A stretch of DNA of 6,634 bases from Promethearchaeota archaeon (GTDB taxonomy: Archaea; Asgardarchaeota; Lokiarchaeia; Sigyniarchaeales; SOKP01), in NCBI GenBank assembly GCA_019894815.1, contig JAGXNU010000121.1:1-6634 (forward strand), written 5' to 3'. The translations under genes were made by a program, and so were the position numbers. Under the pieces are notes generated by a model. That model was not told the origin of the DNA, searched no databases, and worked only from the letters and a program-made list of their open reading frames with translations. Positions 1 to 5,447 of the stretch are shown in pieces; position 1 is the stretch's first letter; every line of letters starts with the position of its first letter.

Positions 1-200
1 GATTTATAGCAGGAATAGTGGTTGCATATGCTATTGGATTGATTTTTGTAGGTCCTATCTATGCATTAATTGGAGCGGCTATATTTTTCTTTACAGATTA
101 TTATCCTACGTATACTGCCGATAACATTTTAAATCCTATACTAATTCCTATTGGGATTCAATTCTTCATAGCAATTTTACAATTGCCAGTGGGATGGTAA
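1..200 (+). CDS. C-terminal fragment of a membrane protein (5' end outside the window)
   Basis: The frame is open from the left edge (first full codon at position 3) to a TAA at 198-200, giving about 65 residues. An in-frame GTG at 18 is not a credible start, because the frame and the hydrophobic character continue upstream of it. The fragment is very hydrophobic. One likely membrane helix runs from about the fifth visible residue through the GLIFVGPIYALIGAAIFFF stretch. A short polar loop follows (TDYYPTYTADN), then a second helix rich in Ile, Leu and Phe near the C-terminus, ending LQLPVGW. The protein is therefore probably a multi-pass integral membrane protein whose last two helices are seen here. 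The family cannot be named from this piece. The next gene starts 57 bp downstream on the same strand, so co-transcription is possible but unproven. Confidence 0.6.
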   Translation, partial: FIAGIVVAYAIGLIFVGPIYALIGAAIFFFTDYYPTYTADNILNPILIPIGIQFFIAILQLPVGW

Positions 201-257
201 TACTGAATCAAATTCAATTAAAAATTTCTAAATAGTGAATGTGATAAATTTAAAACA

Positions 258-1097
258 ATGTCAGAATTAATTAAAGAATTACACGGTACAAAAATTGCCA
301 TTTTTGATTTAGATGGAGTTATCTATAGGGGAAAAGATTTAATTCCTAATGTAGATAAAAATATTCAACGCTTAAAGGACCAATCAATAATTATCGCTTA
401 CAATTCAAACAATTCGACTGCAACTCGGCAGATGTATGCTGATCTTTTAAAAAAATTTAATATTTCAAGTAAACCTTCTGAATTTTACACGAGCGCATCC
501 ATAACGGCAGAAGAAATTACTCGTATTAAGCCAAATTCGAATATTTTTGTAATTGGTGAGATAGGGTTACGTGAAGAACTAAAAGCTAAAGGACATCAAA
601 TTATTAGTTCAGAATCAGAATATTCAAAGGTTGATTTTGTAATTGTTGGATTAGATAGAGAATTTAACTACCACGATTTAACCATGGCTCAAAGATGCAT
701 CTTGGAAGGAAAAGCTCTTTTTTATGCCACGAACGATGATGCAACATTACCCGCAAAAAATCGAGTTTTGCCTGGGGCAGGAGTAATGGTAAAAGCGGTA
801 GAAGTATGCACGGGAATAAAACCCATAACTATATTTGGAAAACCTCAACCTACTGGTATTGAATTAATTTTACGTAAATATAATATCTCTCCAAAACATG
901 CTTTAATGTTTGGCGATCGTTTGAACACGGATATAATTGCTGGAAATCGAGCGGGAGTGAAGACTATACTTATTTTAACGGGTGTAACATCTACTAAGAT
1001 GATGGAAGAAGTAAAAAAAGATCCTGATATTGATCGAGATCTTATCCCGAATATGGTTATTGAAAATTTAGATGCAATTTTTAAAAAAAAGAACTAA
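258..1097 (+). CDS. HAD superfamily IIA phosphatase (NagD / phosphoglycolate phosphatase-like)
   Basis: This is a predicted cytoplasmic Mg2+-dependent phosphatase of 279 residues, a normal length for HAD-IIA enzymes. All four HAD motifs are present. Motif I is DLDGV at residues 17-21, with Asp17 the nucleophile and Asp19 the acid/base. Motif II is N-S-N-N-S-T at 49-54, with Ser50 in place of the usual Thr. Motif III Lys195 lies in FGKPQP. Motif IV is GDRLNTDI at 219-226. The segment between motifs II and III (about 80-190) is the C2a cap, recognisable by ATNDDATLP and by GAGVMVKAVE just before motif III. The family includes NagD, p-nitrophenyl phosphatases, phosphoglycolate and glycerol-phosphate phosphatases; the cap decides the substrate, which I cannot assign. 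The ATG at 258 has no Shine-Dalgarno site, so it may be leaderless. The downstream gene lies 140 bp away behind T-rich DNA, so it is probably a separate unit. Confidence 0.93.
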   Translation: MSELIKELHGTKIAIFDLDGVIYRGKDLIPNVDKNIQRLKDQSIIIAYNSNNSTATRQMYADLLKKFNISSKPSEFYTSASITAEEITRIKPNSNIFVIGEIGLREELKAKGHQIISSESEYSKVDFVIVGLDREFNYHDLTMAQRCILEGKALFYATNDDATLPAKNRVLPGAGVMVKAVEVCTGIKPITIFGKPQPTGIELILRKYNISPKHALMFGDRLNTDIIAGNRAGVKTILILTGVTSTKMMEEVKKDPDIDRDLIPNMVIENLDAIFKKKN

Positions 1098-1100
1098 TTT

Positions 1101-1156
1101 TCCCACTTTTTTGTATTATTGATTATCACGGATTGATGGGTTTTTACATTTTTTTA
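1101..1156 (+). terminator. Possible T-rich archaeal terminator after the HAD gene
   Basis: Just after the phosphatase stop codon the coding strand carries T-runs at 1107-1112, 1140-1145 and 1150-1156. Archaeal RNA polymerase commonly terminates on T-runs without a hairpin, and no hairpin is apparent here. In such AT-rich DNA these runs are weak evidence on their own. Confidence 0.35.
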
Positions 1157-1166
1157 TAATTCATAA

Positions 1167-1178
1167 GTTTTATATTTT
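1167..1178 (+). promoter_or_regulatory. Candidate TATA box for the 109-residue protein gene
   Basis: GTTTTATATTTT lies about 60-70 bases upstream of the TTG start. A TATA box here would place transcription initiation near 1195-1205, leaving a leader of about 35-40 nt that includes the Shine-Dalgarno site. The surrounding sequence is so AT-rich that alternative boxes exist. Confidence 0.3.
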
Positions 1179-1222
1179 TTTTGTATTGTGAATTATTATT
1201 TTTAGTATGAATATTAATTTTA

Positions 1223-1227
1223 GGAGG
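1223..1227 (+). promoter_or_regulatory. Strong Shine-Dalgarno site deciding a TTG start
   Basis: GGAGG lies 10 bases before the TTG at 1238. It is the clearest ribosome binding site in the window. No ATG in the same frame lies upstream before a stop at 1208-1210, and the first internal ATG would remove 30 residues. The TTG is therefore the best-supported start. Confidence 0.75.
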
Positions 1228-1237
1228 TTGTCTCAAG

Positions 1238-1567
1238 TTGGAAAAATCCAAATTAAAAGAAATTGATAATTTTGGTTGTATTGGAGAAATCGAACTCTTA
1301 GTTGGAGAAAAAAATGAAACTTTTGCTATGGATCTTGCATCGAAAATCAATACAGCACAATCCCAAAATAAACGTGTTGAATACTTATCAGATAGAATGA
1401 TAATATATTCCTACAAATATAGTATTGATGAAAACCAAGACCTTATAATTTTTGAATTAGTTAATAGAAAATCAAAAAATGAAGAACGAGAGTACTACTA
1501 TATAGCGAATAAAAATTTGCACGCTTCTTACTTGCTCAATTTAATTAGCAAGGGAGAAATGAAATAG
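1238..1567 (+). CDS. Small protein of unknown function, 109 residues
   Basis: I do not recognise this protein. It is short, charged and soluble-looking, with no signal peptide or membrane segment. By eye it reads as an alpha/beta fold. There is an N-terminal Lys/Glu-rich segment, a possible helix around residues 29-42 (FAMDLASKINTAQ), then alternating hydrophobic strands (YLSDRMIIYSYKYS, DLIIFELVN, EYYYIANK), and a final helix near ASYLLNLISK. No catalytic or metal-binding motif is evident; the single Cys is at residue 14. Coding is supported by the strong GGAGG site ahead of its TTG start and by the uninterrupted frame. It converges on the Rab-like GTPase with 40 bp between the two stop codons. 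A functional link to that GTPase is possible, but position alone does not show it. Confidence 0.75.
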   Translation: MEKSKLKEIDNFGCIGEIELLVGEKNETFAMDLASKINTAQSQNKRVEYLSDRMIIYSYKYSIDENQDLIIFELVNRKSKNEEREYYYIANKNLHASYLLNLISKGEMK

Positions 1568-1594
1568 AGAAAAAGATAAGTATCTTCTTCTTTA
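1565..1594. terminator. Hairpin between convergent genes, possible bidirectional terminator
   Basis: Bases 1565-1578 pair with 1581-1594, giving 14 positions with one mismatch (1572/1587) and one G-T wobble (1567/1592). The core AAGATA-AG-TATCTT is perfect. The nominal loop is only 2 nt, so the innermost pair probably opens. The left arm includes the TAG stop of the unknown protein gene. For the GTPase transcript on the minus strand, the arm read second ends in a T-rich stretch, which resembles a terminator. Confidence 0.5.
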
Positions 1595-1607
1595 AACCAA
1601 ATAACGT

Positions 1608-2174
1608 TTAGCGGGATTTTTTGATGATACCTGCCCGGCGCATCATTAATTTTGCCAATTCATGAAAAATTTCTTCGATATTTTGACCATCTTTAGAAGA
1701 ACTTTCAATAAATCCATAAAGATTGTGTTTTTTAGCGATATCAAAAGCATCTTTACTTGAAACAGCTCTCTTAAACCGAAGATCCAATTTTCCCCCAACC
1801 ATAATAACGGGTAATTGATTCTGATCTCCATTAAAACCACGTTTGAATATTTCAATCCAATCCTCAAAATTTTTCATGCTAGAATATCGCGTAATATCAT
1901 ACATGAATATCCCACCAGAGGCACCAAGTACATAGCTTTGCAAGAGAAATCTAAATCTTTCTTCTCCAGCAAAATCCCAGATTTGGAGTGTTATTGTATA
2001 ATCTTCCACTTTTACTTTCTTTATATGAAAATCTACTCCGATGGTTATAGAACTATCAGTTTTAAAGACCCCTGTAAGATAGCGATTTACTAAAGTGGTC
2101 TTACCGACCCCACCATCCCCAAAAAGACAAATTTTGAACATGAGATCGCTTTTTTCATCGCTTCCCGCAACCAT
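1608..2174 (-). CDS. Rab/Ras-like small GTPase (Asgard type)
   Basis: This is a 188-residue single-domain GTPase, the usual Rab-family size. The P-loop GDGGVGKTT is at residues 19-27 (Lys25, Thr26). Switch I carries the Rab-like TIGVDF with Thr44, and the strand LQIW leads into G3, D-F-A-G-E at 67-71. G4 is G-K-L-D at 128-131 and G5 is S-S-K at 159-161. It departs from classical Rabs in two places. The catalytic Gln after the G3 Gly is Glu71, and the G4 Asn of NKxD is Gly128. The C-terminus ends KKSR without a cysteine, so prenylation like that of eukaryotic Rabs is not expected. I chose the ATG at 2174 because an AGAAGTGAT Shine-Dalgarno-like site lies 7 bases upstream; an in-frame GTG at 2186 would add four residues. 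Such GTPases are abundant in Asgard archaea, and the partner of this one is unknown. The Roadblock protein about 3 kb away is a candidate regulator. Confidence 0.93.
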   Translation of the reverse strand: MVAGSDEKSDLMFKICLFGDGGVGKTTLVNRYLTGVFKTDSSITIGVDFHIKKVKVEDYTITLQIWDFAGEERFRFLLQSYVLGASGGIFMYDITRYSSMKNFEDWIEIFKRGFNGDQNQLPVIMVGGKLDLRFKRAVSSKDAFDIAKKHNLYGFIESSSKDGQNIEEIFHELAKLMMRRAGIIKKSR

Positions 2175-2181
2175 TTTTATT

Positions 2182-2190
2182 ATCACTTCT
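2182..2190 (-). promoter_or_regulatory. Shine-Dalgarno-like site selecting the GTPase ATG start
   Basis: On the minus strand AGAAGTGAT matches the GGAGGTGAT consensus at seven of nine positions and ends 7 bases before the ATG at 2174. The alternative GTG start at 2186 lies inside this site, which argues for the ATG. Confidence 0.5.
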
Positions 2191-2247
2191 TAGTGTAATT
2201 GACGGATTGTTTAATAATAATCTCTTACTTTTCAAGATTTATTAACT

Positions 2248-2267
2248 TAATATAAATAATATAAAAA
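2248..2267 (-). promoter_or_regulatory. Candidate promoter element for the GTPase
   Basis: The minus strand reads TTTATATTATTTATATTAAG-like sequence about 75-95 bases upstream of the GTPase ATG. A TATA box here would give a leader of roughly 50-60 nt carrying the Shine-Dalgarno-like site. The assignment is tentative because the whole intergenic region is AT-rich. Confidence 0.3.
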
Positions 2268-2284
2268 TAGCTTATTAAAAATCA

Positions 2285-2339
2285 TTCGGAAACATAAATT
2301 GCTTTTTTTTTTATTTTTTTTATTTTTTTTATTTCCGAA
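2285..2339. repeat. Inverted repeat enclosing tandem T8A repeats
   Basis: TTCGGAAA at 2285-2292 is the exact reverse complement of TTTCCGAA at 2332-2339. Within the 39-base spacer, 2303-2331 is T10A followed by two T8A units, a nine-base periodic homopolymer tract. The GC-containing arms stand out from the AT-rich surroundings. The element lies between the divergent GTPase and DUF362 genes. It could be a regulator site with rigid A-tract DNA between half-sites, a transcript hairpin, or an origin-independent low-complexity expansion. Confidence 0.6.
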
Positions 2340-2364
2340 ATTAATTAATTTAATTTAAATATCA

Positions 2365-2372
2365 TATAAATA
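2365..2372 (+). promoter_or_regulatory. Candidate TATA box for the DUF362 gene
   Basis: TATAAATA lies about 35-42 bases before the ATG at 2407. Initiation about 25 bases downstream would fall at roughly 2392-2398, giving a very short leader. That leader would either start at, or just include, an out-of-frame ATG at 2396. Confidence 0.45.
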
Positions 2373-2395
2373 TTATTAAAAAAAAGGGTTATTTT

Positions 2396-2410
2396 ATGGG
2401 ATATCAATGA
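2396..2410 (+). other. Four-codon upstream ORF overlapping the DUF362 start
   Basis: ATG GGA TAT CAA TGA encodes M-G-Y-Q and stops. Its TGA overlaps the DUF362 ATG in an ATGA arrangement at 2407-2410. This geometry is typical of translational coupling. Whether the mini-ORF is in the transcript depends on the exact start site, which cannot be seen in the sequence. Confidence 0.35.
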
Positions 2411-3570
2411 CTACCAAAATAAGTATTGTTCACATAGAAGATTATAAAAATATCCAAGAAGCTATTATTAAAGGGATTGAACTCATTGAAGATGATTTCA
2501 AGTTCAAACTTCAAGATTTAAGCAATATTTTATTAAAACCGAATTTATTAAGAGCAACTGAAGATGCTTGTACGCAACCGTCTTTTGTTGAAGGCGTATT
2601 ATCTTACCTTACAAAAAAAGGTATAGACATGAAAAATGTAAGCATTGGAGATTCACCGGGTCAAATCAAAACTACTGCATCCAAAATTGCAAAAAAGATA
2701 GGACTTTATGAGGTCGCAGAGAAAAAAGGGGTAAAATTTGTTGATTTTGAGAAAGAAGTTCCCATTCACGAAACAATTGATGATGCTATTGTTTTAAAAG
2801 ATTACTATGTTTCGAAACCTGTTAAAGATTGTGATTTGTTAATTAATTTACCTAAATTAAAAACACATGGAGAAGCAACCATAACAGGGGCCATCAAGAA
2901 TTATTGGGGGATCATTCCTGGAGGACTTAAAGCTAAATTTCACCTTTTAGGAAAAACACCTGCTCAATTTGGGGATGCATTAGCAGATAATTATGCCTGG
3001 GTAATTCAAAATAAACCATTTCGATTAACAGTGTACGATTTAGAGAAGGTAATGTATGGATCCATGGGTCCTGTCTCAGGAGCAATGAAAGAATGGAATT
3101 TGCTTTTAGTTGGAACCGATGAATTAGCTTTAGATGTAGTTGCACTAGCTATTGGGAAATTTAAAGGATTAAATTATGTTCCTCATTTAAAATCTGCAAA
3201 TAGGCGGAATTTAGGTATTGGAAATCTTGAAGATATTGAAATCGTAGGCATATCACTAGAAGAAGCAAAAAAAATAGCTCCAAAGTTCAAGATGCCTAGA
3301 AAGTCAATGACTAAATTTGCGAGCTTGATAACTGGTAGGATCGTCTACAAGGTGACAAAAAAAGTCCCAATCATGACGGAGAAGAAGTGTAAAAAATGTG
3401 GAATGTGTGCTGAAATATGTCCTGCACATGCTATTGATTTTATAGAAGATACATTTCCCGAATTTAATATGAAAGAATGCATATCATGTTTATGTTGTTT
3501 GGAAGTATGTCCCCACCAAGCTATTAAAACTAAGGCAAGAGGATTCAAAGGACTCTTTTATTCCTATTGA
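2407..3570 (+). CDS. DUF362 protein with C-terminal 2x[4Fe-4S] ferredoxin domain
   Basis: This is a 387-residue soluble iron-sulfur protein. Residues 1-290 form the DUF362 domain. It is recognisable by the N-terminal LLKPNLLR segment (42-49), IGDSPG (80-85), LLINLPKLKTHGEATITGAIKN around 144-164, and the following GIIPGG. The C-terminal region has two CxxCxxCxxxCP clusters, Cys328/331/334/338 and Cys358/361/364/368. This is the classical 2[4Fe-4S] ferredoxin layout, with hydrophobic sequence such as AIDF after the first cluster. DUF362 proteins, with or without ferredoxin domains, are common in archaea and anaerobic bacteria. They are presumed redox enzymes, but the reaction is not established and I assign none. 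A weakly conserved linker (about 291-320) joins the domains. No Shine-Dalgarno site precedes the ATG, and its last seven bases overlap the convergent M20 gene. Confidence 0.93.
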   Translation: MTTKISIVHIEDYKNIQEAIIKGIELIEDDFKFKLQDLSNILLKPNLLRATEDACTQPSFVEGVLSYLTKKGIDMKNVSIGDSPGQIKTTASKIAKKIGLYEVAEKKGVKFVDFEKEVPIHETIDDAIVLKDYYVSKPVKDCDLLINLPKLKTHGEATITGAIKNYWGIIPGGLKAKFHLLGKTPAQFGDALADNYAWVIQNKPFRLTVYDLEKVMYGSMGPVSGAMKEWNLLLVGTDELALDVVALAIGKFKGLNYVPHLKSANRRNLGIGNLEDIEIVGISLEEAKKIAPKFKMPRKSMTKFASLITGRIVYKVTKKVPIMTEKKCKKCGMCAEICPAHAIDFIEDTFPEFNMKECISCLCCLEVCPHQAIKTKARGFKGLFYSY

Positions 3571-4973
3571 TCTCTTCTATTTTTATTCAATTTAGCATAG
3601 AATTGCAAAAAGAAGTAGATAAACCGACGAGCATTTAATATTGATCCAATTTGAATGAATTCATTTGGCGCATGAGCATTCCCTCCAATTCCTAGCCCCC
3701 CAACGACAAAATTTAATCCTAATTCATTTTTTATGCGACTAAGAGGAGCAGCAGCAGCGCTTAATGGCCACTCTTCATATTTAACGCCTAAAAGTTCGAA
3801 ACTTTTGTGCATGCTTGAAATTAAATTAGTATCTCTTTTAACACGTGAACCTCTATAGCCAATATTCTTTATCAAATCAATGTGAGAAATAGAATTCTTG
3901 TTAAAATTATCCACGATCTTTTCAATCTCTTGGTATAAAGTTTCAATTCTTACGTCATGAGCATACCTAATGTCAATATTACACTCTGCAGAATTAGGAA
4001 CGGCATTTTTAATCCCTCCATCTAAAAATCCTGATTTTATTGTAGAGATATTAAAACTTGGGTTGAATAAATAATTGTAAAATGATTTTTCATTATCGGC
4101 TATTAGTGATTGTGTGATTCCTCGTTTTTTCTTAAGAGCAACAAGAGATGTTTTATAGCTTAGTTTATTCATAATATCTCGTTCTTCTTGGTTAATTTTA
4201 TAAGTTTGCTTAAGGGAATCTATTTTAAAATTACCATCAACGTATATTGAGTTGAGAACAGAAATTAAATCGTTTACAGGATTTGGAATCATTGAACCAA
4301 AAGAAGAATGAACTTCATTATTATCAGTACTTGCTATCATGGTTAATGATAGGATCCCTTTATATCCTAACTTTAAAACGGCTGTTTCATTGATTTCCTG
4401 CTTTATTGCGGGATAATAAGCATCTACGCAATCATGGAAAAGTTCTTTTTTTGTGTGAAGTAATTTTAATAATGTGGGAGATCCATGTTCCTCTTCACTA
4501 TCAAAAACTAACAAGAGAGACATTGGCAACTGGTCTCTTTCTTTCAAGATCCTCAATACGTTTAGAAAACACATTAATGGAGTTTTAGAATTATAAGCTC
4601 CCCTTGCGATTATGCAATCTCCCAAAGTATCCAAAGGTTTCTTTAAGACAGCTATTTCCCCACCAAATGGTTCCACTATCCAATTTTCACGTTTATGAAC
4701 TGGTTGAGTGTCGTACATCATGTAAATCAATAATGTATCCTTGCTTTCACCTTTAATCCATGAGAAAGTGAGTGGATTAATGATTCCTGGTATATCAATC
4801 GTTTTTTCAACCACATTTGAAATATATGACTTTAAGTAGTCTCTGGCAATAGAAATTCCTTCTGGATTTGATGTCGTGCTAGGTATTTTTAAAAATGGGA
4901 TAAGTTCTTCTTCAATAAAGTGTTTATTTGAGTCTTGAATTATTCGATCTGTTTCAAAGTCATGCAATTTCAT
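3564..4973 (-). CDS. M20-family metallopeptidase homologue with degenerate metal site
   Basis: This 469-residue protein has the M20 (ArgE/DapE/carboxypeptidase G2/dipeptidase) architecture. There is an N-terminal catalytic half, an inserted dimerisation or lid domain (about 205-380) containing EVHSSFGS with His222, and a C-terminal catalytic half. Recognisable landmarks are IPSTTSNPEG, the YDTQP segment, ARGAYNSK, DSEEEHGS, ECNIDIRY and AHAPNEF. The general base and adjacent ligand pair (Glu161, Glu162) and the final His434 are kept. The first His of HxD is Met86 (Asp88 kept), the metal-bridging Asp is Asn128, and I cannot find the Asp ligand that normally follows the Glu pair. One metal site thus looks lost, and peptidase activity is doubtful. 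I chose the ATG at 4973 because the conserved N-terminus begins there; a TTG at 5018 would add 15 unconserved-looking residues. There is no signal peptide, so it is probably cytoplasmic. Confidence 0.88.
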   Translation of the reverse strand: MKLHDFETDRIIQDSNKHFIEEELIPFLKIPSTTSNPEGISIARDYLKSYISNVVEKTIDIPGIINPLTFSWIKGESKDTLLIYMMYDTQPVHKRENWIVEPFGGEIAVLKKPLDTLGDCIIARGAYNSKTPLMCFLNVLRILKERDQLPMSLLLVFDSEEEHGSPTLLKLLHTKKELFHDCVDAYYPAIKQEINETAVLKLGYKGILSLTMIASTDNNEVHSSFGSMIPNPVNDLISVLNSIYVDGNFKIDSLKQTYKINQEERDIMNKLSYKTSLVALKKKRGITQSLIADNEKSFYNYLFNPSFNISTIKSGFLDGGIKNAVPNSAECNIDIRYAHDVRIETLYQEIEKIVDNFNKNSISHIDLIKNIGYRGSRVKRDTNLISSMHKSFELLGVKYEEWPLSAAAAPLSRIKNELGLNFVVGGLGIGGNAHAPNEFIQIGSILNARRFIYFFLQFYAKLNKNRRDQ

Positions 4974-5030
4974 ATAATAAAAATTTATAACCGGATTAAT
5001 TAAATTATTTATCAACAATAAGAGATTATA
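4974..5030. promoter_or_regulatory. 57 bp divergent promoter region (M20 homologue / Roadblock protein)
   Basis: The two genes start back to back. On the plus strand TTTATAA (4983-4989) and ATTAAATTATTTAT (4998-5011) are candidate TATA elements for the Roadblock gene. On the minus strand TTATAAAT lies only about 11-18 bases from the M20 ATG. With so little space the core promoters must overlap, so the two genes may be co-regulated or mutually exclusive. Neither start has a clear Shine-Dalgarno site. Confidence 0.4.
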
Positions 5031-5441
5031 ATGTCAAAAGAGTCTTCCGAACAGCAAAGAGATAAGGATATTCAGCAAATAATAGATGAAATCAAAAAGA
5101 AAGGAAATTTAAATGGGGTCATCTTCTCTTATAAGGAAGGGAGGATGATTACTGAAAATTTAGAAGCTCCATTGGACAAATCTGTATTTTCTTCAATGTT
5201 TGCTTCTGTTTTAGAAAGTGCTTCAAGTTTAGGTAAATCATCTGGCGGTTTAAAACTCAAAAAAATAATAACTGAACTAATTTCTCAAACAATCATAATA
5301 ATTGAGTGCACCGATAAAACCTTTTTAGCTCTGTTTGTAAATGAGAATTCAGAAACGAAAAAGATATTAAATGATATAGATAGCTACATTAGAAAAATAA
5401 TATTACTTTTTGAACAGAGAAAAAAAGAGAAAAGAGATTAA
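5031..5441 (+). CDS. Roadblock/LC7 domain protein
   Basis: This small soluble protein of 136 residues fits the Roadblock/LC7 (MglB-like) fold. Helix 1 is DKDIQQIIDEIKKKG (11-25), followed by strand NGVIFSYKEGRMI (28-40), where Gly38 holds the turn usually written DG. Helix 2 is DKSVFSSMFASVLESASSLG (49-68), then strands KLKKIITELIS, TIIIIECTD and TFLALFVNE (76-104), and a final helix 108-128 followed by a lysine-rich tail. Known Roadblock proteins dimerise and act as platforms or GTPase-activating partners for small GTPases (MglB on MglA, the Ragulator subunits, dynein light chains). Asgard archaea carry many copies. A link with the nearby Rab-like GTPase is inferred from proximity only. The stop is six bases from the convergent M28 stop, so the transcripts probably overlap. 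Confidence 0.85.
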   Translation: MSKESSEQQRDKDIQQIIDEIKKKGNLNGVIFSYKEGRMITENLEAPLDKSVFSSMFASVLESASSLGKSSGGLKLKKIITELISQTIIIIECTDKTFLALFVNENSETKKILNDIDSYIRKIILLFEQRKKEKRD

Positions 5442-5447
5442 TTTTAT

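Noticed and set aside
1144..1350. Minus-strand open frame covering the start of the 109-residue protein gene.
   Set aside because: The opposite strand has a strong GGAGG site and a longer, better frame; this one has a low-complexity Asn/Lys-rich tail read from AT-rich intergenic DNA.
1815..2093. Plus-strand open frame of 92 codons inside the GTPase gene.
   Set aside because: It is antisense to a well-conserved GTPase, and its composition simply mirrors that gene. No family features or ribosome binding site were seen.
2338..2351. Perfect 14-base palindrome AAATTAATTAATTT upstream of DUF362, as an operator.
   Set aside because: It contains only A and T in a region made almost entirely of A and T, so such palindromes are expected by chance. 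It adjoins the inverted repeat, but nothing else supports it.
2933..3145. Minus-strand open frame of 70 codons inside the DUF362 gene.
   Set aside because: It is antisense to conserved DUF362 coding sequence, with no recognisable domain or start signal.
3345..3548. Minus-strand open frame of 67 codons rich in His and Cys, a possible metal-binding small protein.
   Set aside because: It is the complement of the ferredoxin domain, whose Cys and flanking codons produce the unusual residues.
3564..4973. The M20 homologue as a pseudogene.
   Set aside because: The frame is intact over 469 codons and the structural landmarks are kept. Only metal ligands differ, which fits functional change better than decay.
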